DNA from: Akkermansiaceae bacterium | GTDB lineage: Bacteria > Verrucomicrobiota > Verrucomicrobiia > Verrucomicrobiales > Akkermansiaceae | DNA: 32,472 nucleotides | Direction: 5' to 3' | Assembly (NCBI GenBank): GCA_023301645.1 | Contig: JALZUH010000126.1 | Location: 1 to 32,472, forward strand | Shown: piece by piece, positions 1-8,328 of the stretch | Layout: each line of letters starts with the position of its first letter | Numbering within the stretch: position 1 is the first letter of the stretch | Notes under the pieces: generated by a model | Databases searched by the model: none | What the model was told of the DNA's origin: nothing | The model's input: the letters and a program-made list of their open reading frames with translations, nothing else | Translations under genes and position numbers: made by a program

Positions 1-884
1 AGGGATTCTTGGTAGACTCCCTTAGCAACCTCAATAAGGTCACGAGGACGAGCAGCATTGATTGCCTGTTGAATTGTTGGGAAGTCACCAGGCACCTTGA
101 TGACACTCGTGTAAGAGCTTATCTTATTAAGCAGTTTGCCTATAGCTTGTGATTCGGGATGTAGCTTCTGGGCTTTTTGTAATAGGGTAATGGCTTCACC
201 TGAGTAATACCCCTTATCGAGCTTGAGCGCTTGCTGGTAGATTCCCTTTGCTTCTTTTCGCTGCTTAGCTACTTGCTCTTCGAGAAAGCTGAGCTGCTTA
301 TCAAAAAGCGATAAGTCGGAGTTTTCGCTGTCTAGAGTGCGAAGTCTTTGCAGGCTTTTTGGGGCCGCTGCCAAGTCCTTGTTACTAAGAGCTGTGATAA
401 AGGTCGTCTCCGCCCTGATGATTTCAAGATTGAGCTTTTCATGGCGGATGTCGACTAGAAGCACCTTTGCTTCAGCGTGATCAGGATTGATCTCAAGCAC
501 TTGCAGAACACTAGTCTCAGCGTCATCCCAGCGCGTATCCTGAAGCGCTTCTTGGGACCTAAGTATGGTGGCTGCGATGAGCTCTCTTTCTTTTTGCTCG
601 GCTAGCTTTTGGTCAGCTAGCCTCTTTGCCTCTAGCTCGATTTGCTGTTGTTTCTGGATCTGGTTCGCCTGGTAATCATTCCAAAACAGGTAGAGAATAA
701 AAATGAATACGAGAACGACACCAGAGATAACAACACCTCTAAATGGGCTCGTAGAATCTGACTGCCCCTTGATAGCCGGCATGGCTAGGGCTTTGTTCTC
801 TGAGGGGGTATTGGGTGAAGGTGTAGCTGAGGAGTCCTGAAGATCAGGCTCCCTATCTACATCGATGCGTTTATTCTTCTTCAT
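1..884 (-). CDS. Membrane-anchored TPR and beta-helix protein, 3' end cut by window
   Basis: Partial gene read from the complement; 294 codons are visible and it runs off the left edge. Residues 1-48 are hydrophilic, 49-68 form one membrane helix, and 73-115 are rich in Gln, Lys, Glu and Ala, as in a coiled coil. Two TPR-like helical repeats follow (about 107-150 and 213-255). From residue 261 the sequence resembles the entry strand of a pectate-lyase-like right-handed beta-helix (V-I-K-V-P-G-D-F-P-T-I-Q-Q-A, later V-A-K-G-V-Y). The bulk probably lies outside the cytoplasm. The ATG at 884 shares one base with the nadE stop (TAATG), which suggests translational coupling and co-transcription. 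The function is unknown: a beta-helix could bind or cleave polysaccharide, but the part that would show this lies outside the window. Confidence 0.75.
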   Translation of the reverse strand, partial: MKKNKRIDVDREPDLQDSSATPSPNTPSENKALAMPAIKGQSDSTSPFRGVVISGVVLVFIFILYLFWNDYQANQIQKQQQIELEAKRLADQKLAEQKERELIAATILRSQEALQDTRWDDAETSVLQVLEINPDHAEAKVLLVDIRHEKLNLEIIRAETTFITALSNKDLAAAPKSLQRLRTLDSENSDLSLFDKQLSFLEEQVAKQRKEAKGIYQQALKLDKGYYSGEAITLLQKAQKLHPESQAIGKLLNKISSYTSVIKVPGDFPTIQQAINAARPRDLIEVAKGVYQES

Positions 885-2521
885 TATGAATCAGTGAATT
901 TCTGGACGATCGGCATTCGTCGCCCCATTCCAAAGGCTTTCGATGTAACTCTTAACCCCGGAGCCGCTTGATAGCGTTTCCATTCGTTTAAGTCCACCCT
1001 TCGTTGCACCCAACGAACTAGATTTTCTTCAAAACCATGTTGTTCAATGATTTCTGTGCCTGAAAGCTGCTTTTCTACATAGAGTTCAAGGATCGCATCG
1101 AGCACATCATACTCTGGTAGAGTGTCTTGGTCCTTCTGATCTGGTCGCAGCTCAGCACTAGGTGCCTTATCAATCGTCTCCCATGGGATCAGCTCACGAT
1201 CGCGATTGATCCATCGAGAAAGAGCGTAGACCTTCATCTTAGGCAGATCACTAATAACGGCTAATCCACCACACATGTCGCCATACATCGTGCAGTAACC
1301 TACGGCCAACTCGCTCTTATTACCTGTTGTCAGTAGCATGCGCCCAGATTTATTAGACAGTGACATGAGGAATAGGCCACGAATGCGCGCCTGCATATTC
1401 TCCTCAGTCACGTCCTCTGCTAAATCTCCGAATACAGGCTTCATTGAGCTCTTCACTTCGGCGAACACATGGGCAATCGGCACGCTGTCGCACTGCATGC
1501 CGAGATTCTTTGCCAGCTCAATAGAGTGATCAACACTACCACCAGAAGAGAACTCACTAGGCATGGTCAAGCCATAGATGTTTTCCGCCCCGAGAGCCTC
1601 GCAAGCGATGGCTGCAGTGAGAGCTGAATCAATACCACCACTCAAGCCTAAGCAGGCCGTCTTAAATCCACATTTATGAGCGTAATCTCTGAGCCCAAGC
1701 ACCAAAGCACCCCATAGATCAGCCTCTTCGCAGGGCGGCTTATTGATTATGTTTTTTTCATTTAAATCAACCGTAACACACTCTTGTTCAAATGATTTAG
1801 TTTTCATCAATGTTTCACCATCAGCATTGAAAGTCATCGATCCACCATCAAAGATGAGCTGATCTTGACCGCCAATACAGTTACAGTAAATCAGTGGCAC
1901 TGCCGCCTCTTTAGCCACCTCAGAGAGCATGCGCTCACGTCGTGCAGGCTTACCAACACTGAATGGAGAGGCACTCAAATTGAGCAGTAGGTCTATACCC
2001 TTGTCAGATAACTCCTGCACCGGATCGCGATCATATAGGGGTCTGTGTAAGTAGTCCTCTGTCCAGACGTCCTCACAGATCGTGACACCTATACGCAATC
2101 CATTCCAAACGATAGGATCACAGCTTTCACTTGGTTCGAAGTAGCGGCGCTCATCGAAGACATCATACTCAGGCAGAAGTGTCTTCCAGACCTTATGCTT
2201 GATCTCACCACCCTGCAGAAAGGCTGCAGCATTACGAAAGGGCTTCCCTACCTGCCCCGCGGGACACTGATCGACATATCCCACGATGAGTGGCACCTCG
2301 CCGATCTCATCACTTAGGTAATCTAGCGCTTGTAGGCACTTAGGAACAAATTGGCTTTTGAACAGCAGGTCCTGAGGTGGGTAGCCAACGAGAGCTAGCT
2401 CAGGAGCAATGACGATTTCAGCTCCCTGCTCTAGGCACTCACGGTAAGCAGCCAAGATGCGCTTGGCATTTCCAGGGAAGTCCCCCACGACGGCATTGAG
2501 CTGTGCGATTCCTATCTTCAT
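884..2521 (-). CDS. nadE: Glutamine-dependent NAD+ synthetase
   Basis: Cytoplasmic enzyme for the last step of NAD synthesis: it amidates nicotinic acid adenine dinucleotide using ATP and ammonia released from glutamine. The 545 residues have the two-domain form. The N-terminal nitrilase-type glutaminase (about 1-260) shows the Glu-Lys-Cys triad at E41 (APELALVGYP), K113 and C149 (TICEDVW). The C-terminal synthetase domain carries the PP-loop SGGIDS at 294-299, plus TTGNKSE and a C-terminal RRMP segment typical of the family. Length is normal for this type. It lies downstream of the CPBP protease gene with an 80-base gap and overlaps the TPR/beta-helix gene by one base. No Shine-Dalgarno motif precedes the ATG at 2521. 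Confidence 0.96.
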   Translation of the reverse strand: MKIGIAQLNAVVGDFPGNAKRILAAYRECLEQGAEIVIAPELALVGYPPQDLLFKSQFVPKCLQALDYLSDEIGEVPLIVGYVDQCPAGQVGKPFRNAAAFLQGGEIKHKVWKTLLPEYDVFDERRYFEPSESCDPIVWNGLRIGVTICEDVWTEDYLHRPLYDRDPVQELSDKGIDLLLNLSASPFSVGKPARRERMLSEVAKEAAVPLIYCNCIGGQDQLIFDGGSMTFNADGETLMKTKSFEQECVTVDLNEKNIINKPPCEEADLWGALVLGLRDYAHKCGFKTACLGLSGGIDSALTAAIACEALGAENIYGLTMPSEFSSGGSVDHSIELAKNLGMQCDSVPIAHVFAEVKSSMKPVFGDLAEDVTEENMQARIRGLFLMSLSNKSGRMLLTTGNKSELAVGYCTMYGDMCGGLAVISDLPKMKVYALSRWINRDRELIPWETIDKAPSAELRPDQKDQDTLPEYDVLDAILELYVEKQLSGTEIIEQHGFEENLVRWVQRRVDLNEWKRYQAAPGLRVTSKAFGMGRRMPIVQKFTDS

Positions 2522-2601
2522 GTGATTGATTAAACGGTTATTGAAAGATGCTGTTATAGTAAGTGAGGTGCTGACTGATGTAGAGTCGCTTCATGCGACA
2601 G

Positions 2602-3372
2602 CTACCATAGTCCGAATTTATCAAAGGAAATGGCATACCACCCCATCAGGAGGTTAGCTACTCCGTGCATGACGACACAGGCAAGTAGGCTCTTCGTCCT
2701 GACGGCCACCCAATACATAATCGAGCCAAAGATGAAGGCAGCCACGTAGTCGACCGGCTGGTGAATAAAGACAAAGGCAAAGGTCACTATGAGAAAGGAC
2801 ACCCAAGCTGGCTTACCAAAAGGCACCTTCCAGTAGTCTCGATCCCTATCGAGCAAGAAACGCATCAAGAAGCCTCTCCAGAAAATCTCTTCCACCAGCG
2901 CTACTACTACGGCAGCACGGAATATACGCATCGAAAATGATGACCAATACACGAGCGAGCTACCTCCAAACCGATCAGCAAGGTCCTGAGGATTAAATCC
3001 CTCATCACGAGGCATTACACCCAGCAACTTAAGAACCCCCTCCTGATCACCCTCTAAGCCTAGCCATGAGTGGATCTGTGTCGGTAGTATCCAAATACCG
3101 ATTCCTATAGCCCCCATTACGGCACCTAGTAACACATACTTACTCCATTTTAAGTCATAGTTTTTACGTAAATAAATAAGCAAGCCAATGCATATGAGTG
3201 ACTGAGCTGGATATTGCCACTGCTCGGGAAACTGCCGCCACCAAGGAGCATCTGGGTGATCCCACTTGAGCCAGTTTGTCAGCTGAAACGGCATTAAAAG
3301 TGCCATAAAGACGATCAAAGGGGCAACGTGAGCTACCGATTTGTTGTCTTTAAACTGTGAAAGCATGGTCAT
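2602..3372 (-). CDS. CPBP-family intramembrane protease homologue
   Basis: Integral membrane protein of 256 residues with about six to eight hydrophobic segments. The CPBP (CAAX protease and bacteriocin-processing) signature is complete: E161-E162 and R166 in EEIFWRGFLMRF, H204 in FIHQP, and H236 with N240 in VVMHGVANLL. These residues form the active site of Rce1-like glutamyl intramembrane proteases. The sequence also resembles the CAAX protease-related subgroup often found in genomes with PEP-CTERM/exosortase sorting; that assignment is from memory and uncertain. The substrate is unknown. The ATG at 3372 is followed by another two codons later (MTM), so the start could be 3366. It may be the first gene of a unit with nadE. 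Confidence 0.85.
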   Translation of the reverse strand: MTMLSQFKDNKSVAHVAPLIVFMALLMPFQLTNWLKWDHPDAPWWRQFPEQWQYPAQSLICIGLLIYLRKNYDLKWSKYVLLGAVMGAIGIGIWILPTQIHSWLGLEGDQEGVLKLLGVMPRDEGFNPQDLADRFGGSSLVYWSSFSMRIFRAAVVVALVEEIFWRGFLMRFLLDRDRDYWKVPFGKPAWVSFLIVTFAFVFIHQPVDYVAAFIFGSIMYWVAVRTKSLLACVVMHGVANLLMGWYAISFDKFGLW

Positions 3373-3442
3373 TACTAATAGTGACTGTGATAGAGAGATT
3401 GCTTATTGATATGAGTCAATCGCGAATGATTCCAATAGTTGA

Positions 3443-4609
3443 TTACAGCGAGCCTACAAAGCGCTCCATTCGATTCATCGCTGTCTTCAGCTCGTCAAAT
3501 GATGTCGCGTAGCAGCAACGAAGGAACCCCTCTCCTGCTGCGCCGAATGCATCACCGGGAACGGCTGCCACATCCTCTGCCTCCAGTAAGCGAGTGGCGA
3601 AGTCCTTACTCGATAAGCCTGTCTTACTAATATCAGGGAAAACATAAAACGCCCCACCCGGTGAGTGGCAATCCAGTCCCATAGCATTTAGCCGATCCAC
3701 GACGTAATCGCGGCGCTGGTGGTAGCTATCACGCATGACCTTCATCGCGGCAGCACCGTTTTCTAGTGCCTCGAGTGCCGCGGCCTGACTGGTGATTGGT
3801 GCGCAAAGCATCGCGTATTGGTGGATCTTCATCATTGCATCAATGAGTGGCGCAGGCGCACAAGCATAACCAAGGCGGAAGCCTGTCATCGCAAATGCCT
3901 TAGAAAAACCGTGGAGTAAAATCGTGCGCTCCTTCATGCCTGGAAGCGCGGCAATGGATAGATGCTCACCCGCATCGTAGCGTAGCTCGCAGTAGATCTC
4001 GTCACTTAGGACGATGAGATCATGCTTGATACACAGGGCAGCAATCTTCTCTAACTCATCACTAGGCATGACCGCCCCAGTCGGGTTTGTCGGGAAATTA
4101 AGCATCAATACACGCGTCTTCGGCGTGATAGCCGCCTCTAGCATGTCTGCCTTCAGGGCGAACTCATCCTCCTTGGAAGTAGCGACATCCACGGGCACGC
4201 CATGGGCAAGTGATATACTTGGTAGATAAGAAACGTAGCAAGGTGAATGGTAAATCACCTCATCACCCGGATTGATAAGAGCGCGCAGAGCGAGATCAAT
4301 AGCTTCTGAAACCCCTACCGTCACCAGCACCTCAGAAGAAGCATCGTAGTCAACGTGGAAAAAGTCACTCACGTAGCGACTAATCGCCTTTCGCAGAGTG
4401 AGTAAGCCTAAGTTAGAGGTGTAGCTCGTATGCCCTTTTTCTAGGGAGTAGATAGCCGCCTCACGAATATGCCAAGGTGTAGCAAAATCTGGCTCGCCCA
4501 CTCCTAGTGAGATCACATCATCGCGCCCCTGCACAAGCTCGAAGAAATCTCGAATACCTGAGCGTGGAATCGCAGCCACAGTGTGGGAAATCTTATCCGA
4601 ATAATTCAT
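3443..4609 (-). CDS. Class I/II PLP-dependent aminotransferase
   Basis: Cytoplasmic fold-type I aminotransferase of 388 residues, probably acting on aspartate or an aromatic or branched amino acid; the substrate cannot be read from sequence. Fold-type I landmarks are present: NFPTNPTG with N175, D203 in LSDEIYCELRYD (pyridine nitrogen of PLP), K237 in GFSKAFAMTGFRLGY (Schiff base), and R364 in GFLRCCYA (substrate carboxylate). The reading frame is open to an ATG at 4678, but that would overlap the upstream regulator gene by 41 bases. The ATG at 4609 (MNYSDKIS) begins just before the conserved N-terminal arm and leaves a 28-base gap, so I chose it. The Lrp/AsnC gene directly upstream, same strand, may control it. 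Confidence 0.93.
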   Translation of the reverse strand: MNYSDKISHTVAAIPRSGIRDFFELVQGRDDVISLGVGEPDFATPWHIREAAIYSLEKGHTSYTSNLGLLTLRKAISRYVSDFFHVDYDASSEVLVTVGVSEAIDLALRALINPGDEVIYHSPCYVSYLPSISLAHGVPVDVATSKEDEFALKADMLEAAITPKTRVLMLNFPTNPTGAVMPSDELEKIAALCIKHDLIVLSDEIYCELRYDAGEHLSIAALPGMKERTILLHGFSKAFAMTGFRLGYACAPAPLIDAMMKIHQYAMLCAPITSQAAALEALENGAAAMKVMRDSYHQRRDYVVDRLNAMGLDCHSPGGAFYVFPDISKTGLSSKDFATRLLEAEDVAAVPGDAFGAAGEGFLRCCYATSFDELKTAMNRMERFVGSL

Positions 4610-4637
4610 CAATCTAGAAATCAAAAAGTAAAACCCA

Positions 4638-5120
4638 CTATGGAGAAACTGAAAGACGCCCCTCTTCCTCTTCGACATTAAAGATGAAGCCGTTTTCCTT
4701 ATACGCCTTAAGCCTGAAATGCGTCGCTGTAGAAATCACTCCATCTAGGGTGCTGAGCTTATTGGAGACAAAGCTCGCAACCTCACGCAAGTCATCCCCC
4801 TCGACAAGGACTAACAAATCGTAGCCACCACTAGCTAGGTAGCAAGAAAGCACCTGATCAAATCTAGCAATACGAAGAGCCAAGCGGTCGAATCCACCAC
4901 CGCGCTCTGGAGTCACCTTCACCTCAATGAAAGCAGAAACACCAAGCTCACCTGCCTTATCAGCATCAACAACAGCCTGGTAGCCTAAGATAGTGCCACT
5001 CTTCTCCCAAGCAGTAACCCGAGAGCTAACTTCCTCTGGTGTGAGGCCAACGAGCTCTGCCAGCTCAGCATCGCTGAGGCGAGCCTTGCTCTGAAGCAGT
5101 GATAGTAATGGGTCGTTCAT
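4638..5120 (-). CDS. Lrp/AsnC-family transcriptional regulator
   Basis: Small DNA-binding regulator, about 160 residues. The N-terminal winged helix-turn-helix (about 1-50) includes ARLSDAELAELVGLTPEEV and GTILGYQAVVD, the usual Lrp/AsnC junction. The C-terminal RAM/ACT-like effector domain follows (AFIEVKVTP, VLSCYLASGGYDLLVLVEG), where amino acids usually bind and oligomers form. An upstream in-frame ATG at 5138 would add MAFVFC. I prefer 5120 (MNDPLLSLL) because it matches the family N terminus, although a GGAG about 11 bases before 5138 gives that start some support. The gene lies 28 bases before the class I aminotransferase, so amino-acid-responsive control of that enzyme is a reasonable inference. 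Confidence 0.9.
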   Translation of the reverse strand: MNDPLLSLLQSKARLSDAELAELVGLTPEEVSSRVTAWEKSGTILGYQAVVDADKAGELGVSAFIEVKVTPERGGGFDRLALRIARFDQVLSCYLASGGYDLLVLVEGDDLREVASFVSNKLSTLDGVISTATHFRLKAYKENGFIFNVEEEEGRLSVSP

Positions 5121-5320
5121 ACAGAACACAAATGCCATAAAACGAAGGCTCCGACTAGGAAAATTCGCCGATCTTCACCAATGCAGCTGAGCTAAGACCG
5201 CTAGTGAGGCCAAGAAACGCTGAAATGAGACTTCAAATAGCGCCAAAAGCACCAGTAGAGGCTCAAGCCGAAGACAGACAAAAGCCCGTCAATGCGGTCG
5301 AGCTTCGCGTATTGTTTCCG

Positions 5321-6343
5321 CTACTGCACGTCTGGTGTGAAGTCAACAGGATCCATATATGCTTGGAACTCACCAAGCCACTTAGGTGCACTCTTATGGG
5401 TGATGTTCGCCTCGACATGCTTGAGCATATTCAAGGCCGCAGCCCTCTCATCGCCTGCCTCATAGCACTCCTTCTCCATGTCCCAGACAAGCTGAGGGTG
5501 AACATTAGTTTTGAAAGCTAACATTGCCACCTCATTGACGCTACTAGAGCCGCTAGTTCGCCCTCTTGATGGCTGCAGCTCCGTAAGCTTTGCCAAGCTA
5601 AGAATCTTCCTGCCCCATGCAGCTCTGAGCTCAGGGATACGGCGACCGCTTCGCAGTGGCGGCATGACAAGTTTATCATAAATACCATCAATATCTAATG
5701 CGGATCGAGGCCAGTCAGCGACCTTGATATTAAGACTGTATGTCTTCGCAAAGACTGAAGACATTGCATTTTGGCTGATCAAGCTGCGTTGCTCTGTGAT
5801 TACGTCCTTATCAGAGAATAAATTATTTAGATGACTCAGAGCCTTAGAGGACATCTCAGTAACCTCCACCTCCTCACTAGCAGCCTCCAGGCTCAGTAGC
5901 AGCCAAGCGAGCTGCATTCTCAAAGCGGCTCGGTATGACTTAGCACTAAGCTTCGCATCATTTCTTTTCTTCCAATCACGGAAATCAGAGTTCGAAAGTC
6001 CCTTGTCGGTGTAGTTAACCTTCTCATAACACGCCAAATAGAACTTCATTGTTTCAGTATCTGACTGCACAGCTGACTTATAGGCTGCAATCGCCTTCAG
6101 ATAGAGCCCTGTCACACGAGCTTCTGAGGTAGCCTCAAGCTCTGCAATACGCTCCAAAATAACAACCCTGTCCGAATCGGTAAGCTCAGCCTCCTCCGCA
6201 TTCACCCATGAAAGACTAGCTGAGGCCAGAAAGGCACAAGAAGACAGTAGTGTTACTGATAGTCTACGACTTGGTGAATAAACCTTAGATAAAAGAGCCT
6301 TAAAAGTAGCTGGGGGGGACGAGTTAACATGTAAATTCAACAT
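5321..6343 (-). CDS. Exported protein of unknown function
   Basis: I do not recognise this 340-residue protein. The N terminus is long (49 residues) but fits a Sec signal peptide: basic SPSRR at about 28-32, then a hydrophobic stretch (LSVTLLSSCAFLASASLSW) and a possible cleavage after VNA at 47-49. The mature part is rich in Ala, Leu, Glu and Lys and looks mostly helical; there is no cysteine pair, heme motif or obvious repeat. A weak GAAG lies about 7 bases before the ATG at 6343. It is divergent from purU, with 91 bases between the two starts. Codon and amino-acid use look normal, so it is probably a real lineage-specific gene. Confidence 0.7.
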   Translation of the reverse strand: MLNLHVNSSPPATFKALLSKVYSPSRRLSVTLLSSCAFLASASLSWVNAEEAELTDSDRVVILERIAELEATSEARVTGLYLKAIAAYKSAVQSDTETMKFYLACYEKVNYTDKGLSNSDFRDWKKRNDAKLSAKSYRAALRMQLAWLLLSLEAASEEVEVTEMSSKALSHLNNLFSDKDVITEQRSLISQNAMSSVFAKTYSLNIKVADWPRSALDIDGIYDKLVMPPLRSGRRIPELRAAWGRKILSLAKLTELQPSRGRTSGSSSVNEVAMLAFKTNVHPQLVWDMEKECYEAGDERAAALNMLKHVEANITHKSAPKWLGEFQAYMDPVDFTPDVQ

Positions 6344-6434
6344 TATTCTTCATTTGATAGCATGAAAAAAATGAAGATCAACACCATATAAACATCCTTG
6401 CCCAATACCTTAATAACATTACTCTCAAACACCT

Positions 6435-7289
6435 ATGCAAGGCCTCATCCTTAAAATCGACTGCCCCGACCAGCACGGCATTGTCGCTCGAATCGCCTCC
6501 TACATCGCCGATCACGAAGGTAACCTCATCGAGCTATCACAGTTCAGCGACAGAGCTGACTCCAAGTTCTTCGCCCGTGTGGAAATAGACACCACCAACC
6601 TAAAAGTCAGCGTAGAAGACTTCATCAATGGCTTTATCACACTAGGTAACTCACTCTCCGCCAAGTGGCACTTCCGAACACTCCCCTACAAGATGCGCAC
6701 CGCCGTGCTCGTGACCAAGACCGACCACTGCCTTAATGAAATCCTCTGGAGAACCCAGCTAGGAGAAATGCCTATCGAAATCACCTCCATTATTGGTAAC
6801 CGCGACACCTGCAAGCAAATCGCACAGAATGCAGGTATTCCCTTCCACCACATCGAAATGGACGGAGACCAAAAAGAAGAAGGCTTTAAAAAAATCCGTA
6901 GTATCCTTCATGAAGACAAAGTCGAGCTAACCGTCCTAGCCCGCTTCATGCAGATCCTCCCTGACTGGTTTTGTCAGGAATTCTCCGGTAAGGTCATCAA
7001 TATCCACCACTCCTTCCTCCCCGCCTTCATCGGGGCGAATCCCTACCGCCAAGCCTATGAGCGTGGTGTAAAGCTCATAGGAGCCACCTGCCACTACGTC
7101 ACCAGCGAGCTAGATGGCGGCCCCATCATCGAGCAAGAAGTCAAGCGCGTGCAGCACTTCCACACCCCACAAGACCTCCTACGTCTAGGCAGAGACTGCG
7201 AGCGCACCGCACTAGCCAGCGGCATTCGCCACCATGTTCATGATAGAACGATCATCCATAATAATCGCGCTATTGTATTTCCTGATTGA
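6435..7289 (+). CDS. purU: Formyltetrahydrofolate deformylase
   Basis: Hydrolyses 10-formyltetrahydrofolate to tetrahydrofolate and formate, balancing one-carbon pools and supplying formate for PurT. The 284 residues have the family layout: an N-terminal ACT domain (about 1-80, beginning ILKIDCPDQHGIVARIASYI) and a C-terminal formyltransferase-fold domain (about 87-284). Catalytic residues match PurU/PurN: N189 and H191 in INIHHSFLPAF and D227 in SELDGGPII. Length is normal. The ACT domain makes this PurU rather than PurN. It stands alone on the plus strand, convergent with yaaA 79 bases downstream, and is not in a purine operon. No Shine-Dalgarno motif is seen before the ATG. Confidence 0.95.
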   Translation: MQGLILKIDCPDQHGIVARIASYIADHEGNLIELSQFSDRADSKFFARVEIDTTNLKVSVEDFINGFITLGNSLSAKWHFRTLPYKMRTAVLVTKTDHCLNEILWRTQLGEMPIEITSIIGNRDTCKQIAQNAGIPFHHIEMDGDQKEEGFKKIRSILHEDKVELTVLARFMQILPDWFCQEFSGKVINIHHSFLPAFIGANPYRQAYERGVKLIGATCHYVTSELDGGPIIEQEVKRVQHFHTPQDLLRLGRDCERTALASGIRHHVHDRTIIHNNRAIVFPD

Positions 7290-7368
7290 TGGTGTCAGGA
7301 CTGGTGGATGTATCGATATGATCGAGGTGCAGGACAAGCCTGTGACGGGGTCATTTACTACCATCCAA

Positions 7369-8139
7369 CTAATCAACCCTGCGGGTGAACACCCATGAGG
7401 TGTCGTTGCTTAGCTCTTGGTTGTAGCTGTAGCCGTCTAGATCGTAGTCCTTGAGTTGCTCAGGTTTGGTGAGCTTGTTTTTGATCGCCCATCCTGCCAT
7501 GCTGCCTCGGGCTTTTTTGGCGTAGAAGGAGATGATCTTATACTTGTCAGTCTTCCAGTCTTTGAAGACGGGTGTGATGACGGGTGATTTGAGTTCTTTG
7601 GGCTTTACCGCAGAGAAGTATTCGTTAGAGGCGAGATTGATGATGGCGTCATCATCACCTGTGAGCTCTTCATTGAGGCTTTCAGTGAGTGTGCTGCCCC
7701 AGAATTTATAGAGATTGGCCCCGTGCTGGTTTTCTAGCTTGGTGCCCATTTCTAGGCGGTATGGAAGCATGAGGTCGAGCGGGCGGAGGATGCCGTAGAG
7801 TCCAGACAGGATGCGGATGCTCTGCTGTGCTTCTTCGAACTGGGGCTTCGTCCATTCGGCAACGTTGAGGCCTTGGTATACGTCACCTTTGAAGGCGAGT
7901 ATGGCAGCTCTGGCGTCGTCTTCTGAGTAGTCAGTCTTCCAGCTTTGGAAGCGCTCTACATTAAGCTCAGCTAGCTTAGTAGATATACCCATGAGGGATT
8001 CTATGTCAGCTGGTGATTTGTGTTTGATGATCTCTATGAGTTCCTTCGAGTGTGTCAGGAAACGAGGCATCGTGACCTCTAGTGAGGGGGTGACGGATTC
8101 GTAGTCGAGAGTTTTCGCAGGAGATAGTAGGTAGATCAT
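7369..8139 (-). CDS. yaaA: YaaA-family (UPF0246) peroxide stress protein
   Basis: The 256 residues match the YaaA/DUF328 family over full length. The N terminus MIYLLSPAKTLDYES, the central GLYGILRPLDLMLPYRLEMG, NLASNEYFSAV and the C-terminal KIISFYAKKARGSMAGW are diagnostic. In E. coli YaaA lowers free intracellular iron during peroxide stress and binds DNA; the same role here is inferred from family only. The gene is single, convergent with purU, and follows the cyclophilin gene on the same strand after 189 bases that contain a strong hairpin, so the two are probably separate transcripts. Confidence 0.94.
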   Translation of the reverse strand: MIYLLSPAKTLDYESVTPSLEVTMPRFLTHSKELIEIIKHKSPADIESLMGISTKLAELNVERFQSWKTDYSEDDARAAILAFKGDVYQGLNVAEWTKPQFEEAQQSIRILSGLYGILRPLDLMLPYRLEMGTKLENQHGANLYKFWGSTLTESLNEELTGDDDAIINLASNEYFSAVKPKELKSPVITPVFKDWKTDKYKIISFYAKKARGSMAGWAIKNKLTKPEQLKDYDLDGYSYNQELSNDTSWVFTRRVD

Positions 8140-8176
8140 AATGGTTTATATCAGTTATTATCGATTGATATAAGAA

Positions 8177-8209
8177 GGGTGAAAAGCACCTAAAAAGTGC
8201 CTTTCACCC
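8177..8209 (-). terminator. Hairpin downstream of the cyclophilin gene, possible terminator
   Basis: Arms of 13 bases (8177-8189 and 8197-8209) pair with a single mismatch around a 7-base loop. Outer TAAGAA/TTCTTA segments can extend the fold. On the minus strand the stem is followed by TTCTTAT, a weak U-rich run. It lies 120 bases after the cyclophilin stop and 38 bases before the yaaA start, so it could end the former transcript or sit in the yaaA leader. No second copy was noticed in the window. Confidence 0.45.
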
Positions 8210-8328
8210 GAGTGCTTCTTACCTATATAGCCCCTATCCTGCTTTTAGCAAATGGATCTAAGTGGACTTAGTTTCATTACGTCGAGCAGTCTAGGAGTCA
8301 GTGTGGCAAGATAGCCGGTGAGAGCTAA

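Noticed and set aside
4610..4678. Upstream start of the class I aminotransferase
   Set aside because: It would overlap the Lrp/AsnC gene by 41 bases and adds residues unlike the family N terminus.
5204..5521. Plus-strand open frame of 105 codons
   Set aside because: It overlaps the 3' end of the exported protein gene on the other strand and shows no domain; it looks like an antisense shadow.
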